Below, piece after piece: positions 9,801 to 17,700 of a DNA stretch of 64,000 nucleotides. This DNA is from JABMMZ01 sp044341025 (GTDB taxonomy: Bacteria; Bacteroidota; Bacteroidia; NS11-12g; UBA955). Below the pieces are notes generated by a model. The model saw only the letters and a list, made by a program, of their open reading frames with translations, searched no databases and was not told where the DNA came from. The translations under genes were made by a program, and so were the position numbers. Location: positions 62,001 to 126,000 of the forward strand of contig JBIISM010000001.1 of NCBI GenBank assembly GCA_044341025.1, written 5' to 3'. Positions within the stretch are counted from its first letter, which is position 1; every line of letters begins with the position of its first letter.

Positions 9801-10068
9801 AAAATGCAGCATGTGTGTTCAAAGCATACAAGGTGCAAAAACCAAAGCAAAACGCGAAAAACGCACCTTGGCTGACGGCGAAATTAAAACAGCATGTCAA
9901 CGTTCTTGCCCAGCAAACGCAATTGTGTTTGGTGATGTAAACGACGAGAACAGCGAAGTGCGTAAATTGTTCAAGAACGAACGTTCATACAGAGTTCTAG
10001 AAGAACTAAATACAATGACTGCGGTTAAATACCTAGTGAAAGTTAGAGATACAGAAAAACAAGCATAA
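6856..10068 (+). CDS. actB: Alternative complex III subunit B: molybdopterin-like plus iron-sulfur domains
   Basis: 1,070 residues. The N-terminus matches the extended Tat signal of this family: a YWKGEEELL lead, then RRDFLKFFGFS (RR at 49-50) and a lipobox ending at C68 (SLAAC). ActB1 (about 90-740) is a molybdopterin-oxidoreductase-like domain. ActB2 (about 780-1060) carries ferredoxin-type cysteine groups: CTGCGSCVVSC, CQHCGQAPCETVC, CIGTKYCANNC, and CSMC with a later CQRSC. In characterised complexes ActB2 holds the iron-sulfur chain and ActB1 has no molybdenum cofactor. Unusually, ActB1 here has C98, C101, C105 and C133, spaced C-x2-C-x3-C-x27-C, as in cluster-binding molybdoenzymes. It sits between actA and actC with short gaps. 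Confidence 0.95.
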   Translation: MAKKQLYWKGEEELLRSKEFLASQKNEFNEALPLDEVFSENNLGLNSNRRDFLKFFGFSVAAVSLAACNKAPVRNIVPYLVKPEEITPGVANYYNSTCGACSSACGVTVKTREGRPIKVDGNVNSPISGGGLCATGQASILSLYDTERLDGPKKVNGANLESTDWASLDTAVTAQLNAIQTAGGKVAIVSGTIHSPSTLAVINDFKTKYTNTITHITHDAMGYSGILMANRDSFGKQVIPSYNFDKANVVVSFGADFLGTWISPVEYTKAWSAKRKVDGISADGKVLKTIIFESNLSLTGTNADYRFPMKTSQEAVYIAALYNNLASLAGVAQMPMTMTGELAGGAIKQTAESLWKEKGASMVISGSNDSKIQSVVNGINLLLNNYGKTIDLENHSNQYKGVDADFIQFVNELSSGAYQGVIFMNSNPVYTSPLSGKISAGLKKAKLSVSFAGTADETAMNCQYVAPDNHYLESWNDAEPKLGLYQLTQPTISEVFDTRQAQTSLLTWAGLGAKPVNDPFANKGIYSQKLSASVYYMYIKSKWAAMGVASDEAFNKALHDGVYTTAAKASSVPAFAIALNSIVADLEKTVGKKGEIDLVLYQNVSVKDGSLSNNPWLQETPDPMSKVTWDNYISLPKALAESKDIKNGDMVNITLGAVSMKGMPVFVQPGQSNGTIGVAVGYGRQGKVGEKGVFDAIGKNAYPFLTIQNGSYSTVTNGVKIEKISGSYELAQTQTHHSIEGRDIVRETTLGEIKANPKAGNDKSAPHLYTLWETKDYKKDGAPNHHWAMAIDLNACTGCGSCVVSCSIENNVPVVGRAEVRRRREMHWMRIDRYFTFENINNTDYTNELFLSRDFEGKNVTKETGLAALDKLESAKKGAEYTYWENVKVVHQPMMCQHCGQAPCETVCPVLATTHSSEGLNQMTYNRCIGTKYCANNCPYKVRRFNWFRYNDNDRFDFHFNNDLGKMVINPDVTVRTRGVMEKCSMCVQSIQGAKTKAKREKRTLADGEIKTACQRSCPANAIVFGDVNDENSEVRKLFKNERSYRVLEELNTMTAVKYLVKVRDTEKQA

Positions 10069-10084
10069 TATTAAGCCATAAAAA

Positions 10085-11437
10085 ATGATTCACGATTCAA
10101 TCATAAGACCAAACCTTGTAACAGGCGATAAGAACCTACATGATGTTACATTAGAAATTTGTCGTCCAATCGAAAACAAACCGTCGGTTTCTTGGAAAGT
10201 TGGATTTACCATTTCAGCCATTTTCCTTGGCTTGTTGTTACTAACATTGGGCATCACGCTTTATGTTGGTGTCGGTACTTGGGGACTAAACAAAACCGTT
10301 CAATGGGGTTGGGATATCACCAATTTCGTATTCTGGGTTGGTATTGGTCATGCTGGTACTTTAATCTCTGCGATCTTGTTGTTGTTCAGACAAAAATGGA
10401 GAATGTCAATCAACCGTTCTGCTGAAGCGATGACCATTTTCGCGGTAATGTGTGCGGCTATTTTCCCTTTATTCCACATGGGTCGTATTTGGGTAGGAGG
10501 TTACTGGGTATTCCCATTGCCAAATGCCTTTGGTTCACTATGGGTTAACTTCCACTCACCATTGTTATGGGACGTGTTCGCGATTTCTACTTACTTCTCA
10601 GTTTCATTGGTATTCTGGTACCTTGGATTAATTCCAGATATCGCAACAGTGAGAGATAGAGCTACAACAGCAGGTAGAAAATTTTGGTATAATTTCTTCT
10701 CAATGGGATGGACAGGTTCTGTTAGAACTTGGAACAGGTACGAAGTGGTTTCTCTAATCCTTGCGGGTATATCTACTCCGCTTGTATTATCGGTTCATAC
10801 CATTGTATCTATGGACTTTGCAACTTCGGTTGTTCCGGGATGGCACACAACAATTTTTCCTCCATACTTCGTGGCAGGTGCAATTTTCTCTGGTTTCGGT
10901 ATGGTTTTAACTTTATTGGTTATCGCCAGAAAGGTAATGAACTACCAAGATTACATTACCATTGGCCACTTAGAAGCCATGTGTAAAGTGGTAATGTTAA
11001 CAGGTACTATGGTGGGTTTGGCTTACATTACAGAGTTCTTCGTAGCGGCTTATTCAGGCGTTGAATACGAGCAATATGCTTTCATCAACAGAGCGACTGG
11101 ACCTTATTGGTGGGCATATTGGAGTATGATGACTTGTAACCTAGTTGCCCCTCAAGTATTCTGGTTCAAGTGGGCCCGCACAACACCTTGGTTCATTTTT
11201 ATGTTGTCAATCGTTGTAAACGTTGGTATGTGGTTCGAGCGTTTCGTTATTATCGTAACGTCTCTACATAGAGAATATTTGCCTTCAGGTTGGGTGATGT
11301 ATTCACCAACTTTGGTTGAAATCGGAATCTTCTTAGGTTCATTTGGATTGTTCTTTACTTGTTTCTTCTTGTTCAGCAAGTTCTTACCGGTAATTAATAT
11401 TGCAGAAGTAAAAGGCATATTGAAAAATAGAGAATAA
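10085..11437 (+). CDS. actC: Alternative complex III subunit C, NrfD-family quinol-site membrane protein
   Basis: 450 residues with about ten hydrophobic helices, an NrfD/PsrC-type integral membrane subunit. A soluble N-terminal stretch (about residues 1-35) precedes the first helix (GFTISAIFLGLLLLTLGI). Conserved-looking segments include WVGIGHAGTLISA and FPLFHMGRIWVGGYW, in the first helix bundle where the family binds quinol. It lies 16 bases after actB and 21 before actD. ActC is thought to oxidise menaquinol and pass electrons to the ActB2 clusters. The related actF encodes the second NrfD subunit. Confidence 0.95.
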   Translation: MIHDSIIRPNLVTGDKNLHDVTLEICRPIENKPSVSWKVGFTISAIFLGLLLLTLGITLYVGVGTWGLNKTVQWGWDITNFVFWVGIGHAGTLISAILLLFRQKWRMSINRSAEAMTIFAVMCAAIFPLFHMGRIWVGGYWVFPLPNAFGSLWVNFHSPLLWDVFAISTYFSVSLVFWYLGLIPDIATVRDRATTAGRKFWYNFFSMGWTGSVRTWNRYEVVSLILAGISTPLVLSVHTIVSMDFATSVVPGWHTTIFPPYFVAGAIFSGFGMVLTLLVIARKVMNYQDYITIGHLEAMCKVVMLTGTMVGLAYITEFFVAAYSGVEYEQYAFINRATGPYWWAYWSMMTCNLVAPQVFWFKWARTTPWFIFMLSIVVNVGMWFERFVIIVTSLHREYLPSGWVMYSPTLVEIGIFLGSFGLFFTCFFLFSKFLPVINIAEVKGILKNRE

Positions 11438-11458
11438 TCTTTCTTAATTAGTACATAC

Positions 11459-12049
11459 ATGATAGACAGTAAATTATTTTTAGATAAAAACAAAACCGTA
11501 ATGTTCGGGATATTTGAAAACCCTGATAAGTTCTTAGATACGGTTTCTAAAGTTCACCAAAAAGGTGCGCAAATCATCGATTGTTACACACCATTTCCTA
11601 TGCACGGAATTGATAAAGCAATGGGATTGAAGCGTTCGCTTTTGCCCATTGGTGCTTTTATATGTGGTTGCCTAGGTTTTTTAACCGCAGCAGCTTTGGA
11701 ATCTTACACCATGCACTTTGATTGGCCTATGATTATTGGCAACAAACCAACCATTGGGGTGAGTTATGTGCCCGTATTGTTCGAAACAACTGTTTTGTTC
11801 ACCGCATTTGGCCTTGCAATATTGTTCTTCACTAGAAGCAAAATGCTGCACGGTAAGATGCCAAGCGAACGCATTGATTTTAGACAAACTGACGACAGAA
11901 TGGTTATTGCAATTGCAACCGACAACAACGCTGTTGACAAAAATGAATTAAGCAACATGCTATTTAGCGGTGGTGCTGTATTAGTAAAAGAAAGAACCAA
12001 TAATGGATACGAAGATTTCACGGAAGTTGAAATCAAAAGTGCAAATTAA
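11459..12049 (+). CDS. actD: Alternative complex III subunit D (DUF3341)
   Basis: 196 residues. A short cytoplasmic N-terminal alpha/beta part (VMFGIFENPDKFLDTV) is followed by two transmembrane helices at roughly 63-85 and 100-122, then a cytoplasmic tail. This is the DUF3341 arrangement of ActD, a structural subunit without cofactors. ATG 11459 is used; an internal ATG before FGIFENP would also be plausible, since ActD proteins often begin there. It is separated by 16 bases from actE. It belongs to the act operon with no promoter of its own visible. Confidence 0.92.
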   Translation: MIDSKLFLDKNKTVMFGIFENPDKFLDTVSKVHQKGAQIIDCYTPFPMHGIDKAMGLKRSLLPIGAFICGCLGFLTAAALESYTMHFDWPMIIGNKPTIGVSYVPVLFETTVLFTAFGLAILFFTRSKMLHGKMPSERIDFRQTDDRMVIAIATDNNAVDKNELSNMLFSGGAVLVKERTNNGYEDFTEVEIKSAN

Positions 12050-12065
12050 TCAATCAAGGATCACA

Positions 12066-12761
12066 ATGAAGAAACCAATTAATATCATCCTAAGTATTAT
12101 CTCTGTCATCTCCCTCTCTTCTTGCGGGTGGAAAGCAGGTGAAAATGACCCAGGTATTGAATATGCCCCAGACATGTATTATTCAAAAGGGTATGAGCCA
12201 ATGACACAATATTCTGACACCAACAAATATAGATATAATCCTTATTTCATGAGTATGAGAGAGCCCGTTAAAGGTTCTGTAGCCATAGGTCAACTTGATT
12301 ACCAATATGCATACGACAACACACCAGATGGCTACGAAGCTGCAGGTGCTGGTTTGAGTATGAAGATTAGTTTGTCTGAAAAAGACCAATTAGAAGGTGA
12401 AAGATTGTTCGGTATTTATTGTTCAGTATGCCATGGAATGATGGGCGGAAACGACGGGCCTGTTTCAACAAAACAAGCTGCATTAAAGCCATCATGGCCT
12501 AATTACCAAGATAAATACATAAAAGAATTGCCTATTGGTAAAATATACCACACTTTAACCTACGGTAAAAACAATATGGGTAGTTATGCCTATGCATTAA
12601 CACCCAAAGAAAGATGGAGTGTTGCCACCTATGTTAAACGTTTAAGTATGATGGATAGCCTGGGTAATTTACCTGTCATTAAAGCCATTGGTGTTGTTGA
12701 AACCGCAACAACTGCTGCTGTAATTGATAGCAGCAAGTCTATTAAAAAAATGAAACCGTAA
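12066..12761 (+). CDS. actE: Alternative complex III subunit E, monohaem cytochrome c lipoprotein
   Basis: 231 residues from ATG 12066; a longer frame from 12003 overlaps actD and lacks a signal peptide, so it is rejected. The lipoprotein signal MKKPINIILSIISVISLSSC ends at lipidated C20. One haem site CSVCH is at residues 119-123, inside a class I cytochrome c fold, with GMMGGNDG after it. In studied complexes ActE is a lipid-anchored cytochrome near ActA that can hand electrons onward. It stands between actD and actF. Confidence 0.93.
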   Translation: MKKPINIILSIISVISLSSCGWKAGENDPGIEYAPDMYYSKGYEPMTQYSDTNKYRYNPYFMSMREPVKGSVAIGQLDYQYAYDNTPDGYEAAGAGLSMKISLSEKDQLEGERLFGIYCSVCHGMMGGNDGPVSTKQAALKPSWPNYQDKYIKELPIGKIYHTLTYGKNNMGSYAYALTPKERWSVATYVKRLSMMDSLGNLPVIKAIGVVETATTAAVIDSSKSIKKMKP

Positions 12762-12792
12762 AGTAAGAACCTAAAAAATAATTCACAACAAA

Positions 12793-14199
12793 ATGAGCCA
12801 CGGACACGAAATCCATATCCACCAAGAAAATTATCTTTTCAAAGGAAAAGCTAAAACCTTGAGCTTAGCTTTACTTGCAATCGGTATTCTTTTTACCGTG
12901 ATTGGTATCTTTACTTTACCTGTTACAGAGCATCATCATGCAGCGCCGGCAGTTGCAACGTCTGTTGCGGAACACGGTGCAGAACATGCAACTGAGCATG
13001 CTGCAACAGCCCACGAATATCCTAGACAAAACATCAATGGTGTTGACGTTGGTCATGCTGATGAGCAATTGTATCCTGTTATTTCTGAGCATGCCAAACC
13101 TGCTGCCACTAGAGTATTCATGAACTTGTTATTGAATGGATATTTTGTTCTTTTAATTTCAGTTTGTGGCTTGTTCTTCTTCGCCTTGCAATACATTGCC
13201 AACGCTGGTTGGGCGACAGTCCTTTTAAGAGTTCCTCAAGCAATGAGTACCTTCTTGCCAATTGGAGCAATCGTAATTCTTGCCGTTTTCTTTATCGATG
13301 GTGAAAACATTTACCATTGGTTGGCATACGAAAAATTGCATTTAACCAAAGGCCAAGTTGGTTTTGATAAGATACTAGACAGCAAATCGTGGTTCCTTAA
13401 CAGCAAAGTAGTTGTTGGTTTCCTTATCGCAATTCCAGTAACATGGATTTTGTTCGGCATGAAACTTAGAAGTTTGTCATACAAAGAAGATGCTGAGGGT
13501 GGTTTAACTTTCTTCAATAAATCTATTCGCCTCGGTGCTGCTTTTGTTTTGGTATTCGGTTTTACTTTGTCTATCTTAAGTTGGGTAGTTAACATGAGTG
13601 TTGATGCGCACTGGTATAGTACCATCTTCTCTTTGTATAATTTCGCCACTGGTTGGGTTAGTACAATCGCTATTATTATCTTGTTTGTTTTATACCTTAA
13701 ACGCAATGGATATTTGAATTTGGTTACCGATGAACACATACATGATTTGGGTAAATTTATGTTCGCATTCTCTATATTCTGGACCTACCTTTGGTTTGCT
13801 CAGTTTATTTTAATTTGGTATGCAAACATTCCTGAAGAAACCATCTACTATTACAAACGTTGGGAGTCTCCATTCAAATTGCATTTCTTCTTGAATCTAA
13901 TTTTAAACTTCCTAATTCCTTTCTTGGTATTAATGACTAGAAACAACAAACGAAATCCTAAGATTTTAACCTTTGTTGCAATCGTTATTCTTATCGGTCA
14001 CTGGAATGACTTATACTTAATGTTAATGCCAGGTACCATCGACAAACAAGCTGGCATTGGTTTCCTTGAAGTAGGAATGGCTTTAGCTTTCGCTGGGTTG
14101 TTTATCTACTGGGTACTTACTGCTTTAAGTAAAAAAGGTTTAGTTCCGGTTAAGCATCCATACATTGACGAAAGTGCGCACCACGACGTTGGTGTATAA
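12793..14199 (+). CDS. actF: Alternative complex III subunit F, second NrfD-like membrane protein
   Basis: 468 residues with about ten transmembrane helices. The region between the first two helices is rich in histidine and glutamate (EHHHAAPAV, EHGAEHATEHAATAHEYP), and would face the periplasm. ActF is homologous to ActC but in known structures is thought to lack the quinol-redox function, possibly contributing to proton movement. It is the last gene of the act operon: a hairpin with a T-tract (14219-14252) follows 20 bases after its stop. No cytochrome c oxidase genes follow, although such genes commonly do in related genomes. Confidence 0.93.
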   Translation: MSHGHEIHIHQENYLFKGKAKTLSLALLAIGILFTVIGIFTLPVTEHHHAAPAVATSVAEHGAEHATEHAATAHEYPRQNINGVDVGHADEQLYPVISEHAKPAATRVFMNLLLNGYFVLLISVCGLFFFALQYIANAGWATVLLRVPQAMSTFLPIGAIVILAVFFIDGENIYHWLAYEKLHLTKGQVGFDKILDSKSWFLNSKVVVGFLIAIPVTWILFGMKLRSLSYKEDAEGGLTFFNKSIRLGAAFVLVFGFTLSILSWVVNMSVDAHWYSTIFSLYNFATGWVSTIAIIILFVLYLKRNGYLNLVTDEHIHDLGKFMFAFSIFWTYLWFAQFILIWYANIPEETIYYYKRWESPFKLHFFLNLILNFLIPFLVLMTRNNKRNPKILTFVAIVILIGHWNDLYLMLMPGTIDKQAGIGFLEVGMALAFAGLFIYWVLTALSKKGLVPVKHPYIDESAHHDVGV

Positions 14200-14218
14200 T
14201 ATTGATATTAAATAAACT

Positions 14219-14256
14219 AAAAAAGCAAGCCCTCGAAAAGTTTGCTTTTTTGTTTT
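14219..14256 (+). terminator. Intrinsic terminator of the act operon
   Basis: Inverted repeat AAAAAGCAA ... TTTGCTTTTT with a loop around CCCTCGAAAA, followed by TTGTTTTT. It lies just after actF. Its right arm contains TTTG (14241-14244), which is positioned as the -33 element of the next promoter. Confidence 0.75.
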
Positions 14257-14271
14257 TATGCTATACCTTTG
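14241..14271 (+). promoter_or_regulatory. -33/-7 promoter of the metal-efflux cluster, overlapping the act terminator
   Basis: TTTG at 14241-14244, 19 bases, then TACCTTTG at 14264-14271: an exact match to the Bacteroidota -33/-7 layout. The -33 box sits in the right arm of the terminator hairpin. The start point would be near 14276, at the TTG codon of the next gene. Confidence 0.65.
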
Positions 14272-14276
14272 TATTG

Positions 14277-14651
14277 TTGAAAAAAATAGTTTCTATATGC
14301 CTTTTGTCTGTGTTGTTAATCAGCAATACAGAGTTTCATCAATTGATGAAACTGCCTATATTGGTTCAACATTTTATGCACCACAAATCTTTAGACAATT
14401 CACTTTCGTTTACAGATTTTATTTTTATTCACTATAGTGATGGCATGGATTTAGAGGATCAGACCCATGAAGAATTGCCTTTTAAATCACATGGTTGTCA
14501 GCATATGCTACAATCGGTATTGGTATGCGACTTCCCTTCGTTTACGCCCCTTAAATCAATTCCTAGCACCATAACAACTGCTGCTTACCAAGAGGTTTTT
14601 TATACTTCAAGTAGTTTGGGTGCTATTTGGCAACCTCCGCAGTTTGGTTAA
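14277..14651 (+). CDS. Small secreted or membrane-anchored protein of metal-efflux loci, function unknown
   Basis: About 124 residues from TTG 14277. The open frame extends to 14202, but that part contains the act terminator and promoter, so the later start is chosen. The N-terminus KKIVSICLLSVLLISN is a signal or membrane segment. The body contains scattered His and Cys (HFMHHKSL, HYSDG, HGCQHM). Similar short proteins of no assigned function are often found before CusA/CzcA pumps in Bacteroidota, which agrees with this position 126 bases upstream of the RND gene. It could be a periplasmic metal-binding or sensing partner; that is inference from context only. Confidence 0.65.
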   Translation: MKKIVSICLLSVLLISNTEFHQLMKLPILVQHFMHHKSLDNSLSFTDFIFIHYSDGMDLEDQTHEELPFKSHGCQHMLQSVLVCDFPSFTPLKSIPSTITTAAYQEVFYTSSSLGAIWQPPQFG

Positions 14652-14666
14652 ATAAGGATCTTAACC

Positions 14667-14687
14667 CTCTTTGTGCTTTACAAAGAG
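14667..14687 (+). other. Hairpin between the small protein gene and the RND pump gene
   Basis: CTCTTTGT and ACAAAGAG form a perfect 8-bp stem with loop GCTTT, followed by TTTCATTTATTT. The stem is AT-rich and the T-run is broken. It may be a weak terminator or an attenuator lowering readthrough into the pump gene. Confidence 0.45.
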
Positions 14688-14777
14688 TTTCATTTATTTC
14701 TTGCTTTTGCTTTCGGTCCTTAGAAATAATGCTTTGGCTTATTAGCCACAATTTCAAGTCTTATTAAAACAAACAAC

Positions 14778-17700
14778 ATGTTTCTAAATTCAATTATTGG
14801 ATTTTCAATTAAAAACAAATTAATCATTGGGCTATTTACTATAAGTCTAATTTTATATGGCGCATACGAATTAACCCGTCTACCTATTGACGCGGTGCCT
14901 GATATTACCAACAACCAAGTGCAAGTAATAACTATTGCGCCTTCTTTAGGTGCAACGGATATTGAACGTTTGGTTACTTTTCCTGTAGAACAAGCCAACA
15001 GCAATATACCTGGCCTGCACGAAATTAGAAGTTTTTCCCGATTCGGACTTTCTTTGGTGACCATTGTGTTTGATGAAGGGGTAGATATATATTGGGCAAG
15101 ACAGCAAGTCTCTGAGCGCTTACAGTCTGCTAAGGCATTAATTCCTCCGGGCGTTGCAAGCCCTGAACTAGGACCTGTAACCACTGGCTTAGGCGAAATA
15201 TATCAATATGTTATTAGACCTAAAAAGGGCTATGAACATAAATATACCAGTGTTGAATTACGGACCATTCAAGATTGGATAGTGCGAAGACAATTGTTGA
15301 GTGTAAAAGGTGTAGCGGATGTTAGTAGTTTTGGTGGTCTTTTAAAACAATATGAAATAGCCATTGACCCTGATAAGTTGCAATCTATGGACATTAGCAT
15401 TGAAGATGTTTTCAATGCCATACAAAGCAACAATGAAAACACAGGCGGTGCCTATATTGAAAAAGGTCCTACTGTTTTATACATTAGAACTGAAGGATTG
15501 GTAAATAGCATTTCTGATTTGGGTAATATTCCTGTCAAGGTATTGAAAAATGGTGTTTCTTTATTGGTAAGAGATATTGCAGAGGTGAAACTTGGAACCG
15601 CAGTTAGATACGGAGCCATGCATTACGATACCCTTGGGGAAGTGGCCGGAGCTGTTGTTATGATGCTTAAGGGTGGCAACAGCAGTGAGGTAATTAAAGA
15701 TGTTAAAGAAAGAGTTGAGCTTATTCAAAAATCATTGCCAGAAGGCGTTGTTATTGAGCCTTTCTTAGACAGGACAAAAATGGTAAACAATGCCATTGGA
15801 ACAGTTGAAACCAATTTGTTAGAAGGTGCCTTAATCGTCATCTTTGTCTTGGTCTTATTTCTTGGGAATGTCCGAGCAGGGTTATTGGTTGCTTCTGTTA
15901 TTCCACTTTCAATGTTGTTCGCAGTAATTATGATGAACACGTTTGGCGTCAGCGGCAACCTAATGAGTTTAGGTGCACTCGATTTTGGTCTTATTGTCGA
16001 TGGTGCCGTTATCATTGTTGAAGCTGTGATGCACGCGCTTACCAACCACAGTTCTAAAATAGGGTTCTTAAAGCTTGAGCAAAATAAAATGGACGAAACC
16101 GTCAAGCATTCAGCCAGTAAAATGATGAACAGCGCCGTTTTTGGCCAAATTATTATCTTAATTGTATACCTGCCTATATTTTCTTTGCAAGGCATTGAAG
16201 GCAAAATGTTTAAACCAATGGCGCAAACTGTTGCTTTTGCATTAATGGGGGCATTTATTTTATCGTTAACCTACATCCCAATGATGAGTAGTGTGTTCCT
16301 AAGTAAGACCATACACACCAAAAAGAATCTATCCGATAAAATGATGGAAAAGCTTGAAGGTGTTTATAGAACTGCATTGAATAAAACACTCAATTACCCT
16401 AAAATTGTCTTAACTTCAGTATTGGCCTTGTTTGCACTAGCAATTATTGTGTTGATGCAATTGGGTGGCGAATTTATTCCCACCCTTGAAGAAGGCGATT
16501 TTGCATTAGAAACGAGGGTATTACCTGGTAGCAATCTCAATGTTAGTTTAAAAGCAGCAAAGCAAGCATCTGCGATTTTGATGACGAAGTTTCCTGAGGT
16601 AGAAAAAGTTGTTGCCAAAATTGGAAGTGGCGAGGTGCCTACAGACCCAATGCCCATTGATGCCCAAGATCTAATGATTATCCTAAAAGATAAAAAAGAA
16701 TGGACAAGTGCTAAAACATTTAACGAATTGGCTGAGAAAATGGGCGAGGCACTTAAGGATGTACCGGGTGTAACTTTTGGTTTTCAATACCCTGTGCAAA
16801 TGAGGTTTAACGAACTAATGACGGGGGCGAGGCAAGATGTAGTTTGTAAGATTTTTGGCGAAAACCTTGATACCTTGGCCCATTATGCTGCTGAACTTGG
16901 GAAAATTGCCAGTGTTGTCGACGGTGCTCAAGACGTTTATGTTGAACCTGTAGCAGGAATTCCTCAAATTGTGATCAATTACAAACGCGATTTAATTGCC
17001 CGTTATGGTGTCAAAATTAGCGATGTCAATAGGGCGGTTAATACAGCCTTTGCCGGTGGAAGTGCTGGCAAGGTCTATGAAGGTGAAAAGAGATTCGATT
17101 TGGTGGTCCGGTTAAATAAAAATCAGAGACAAGAGTTGTCAGATGTTCAAAATTTATTAATTCCTGTTGGCCCTTCAATGAATGTGCCTTTATACCATTT
17201 GGCTGATGTGGAAATAAAAGATGGCCCTAATCAAATTCAAAGAGAAGATGCCAAAAGGCGAATCGTGGTGGGCTTTAATGTTCGCGGAAGGGATGTTCAA
17301 TCTATCGTTGATGATTTACAAACTAAAATTGCTCAAAAAGTTAAATTGCCTGCTGGATACTATATTACCTATGGTGGTGCTTTTGAGAATTTAAATGCTG
17401 CAAAAAAACGCTTGGGTATTGCTGTTCCAATTGCCTTATTCTTGATTTTTCTGCTTTTGTTTTTTGCGTTTAATTCAAGCAAGCAAGCAGCATTGATTTT
17501 TACAGCCATTCCGCTGTCTGCAATAGGTGGAATACTAGCCCTTGCAATGCGCGGTATGCCTTTTAGTATTAGTGCTGGTGTTGGTTTTATTGCCTTGTTC
17601 GGGGTTGCTGTATTGAATGGGATTGTTTTAATTGCAGAATTCAAACGCTTGAAGTCTGATGGAATTACTGATTTACGTGAAATCGTAGTTAAAGGTACTT

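Noticed and set aside
12003..12065. N-terminal extension of actE overlapping actD
   Set aside because: It lacks a signal peptide, whereas ATG 12066 begins a clean lipoprotein signal ending at C20.
14202..14276. N-terminal extension of the small efflux-cluster protein
   Set aside because: This stretch forms the act terminator and the gene's own promoter.
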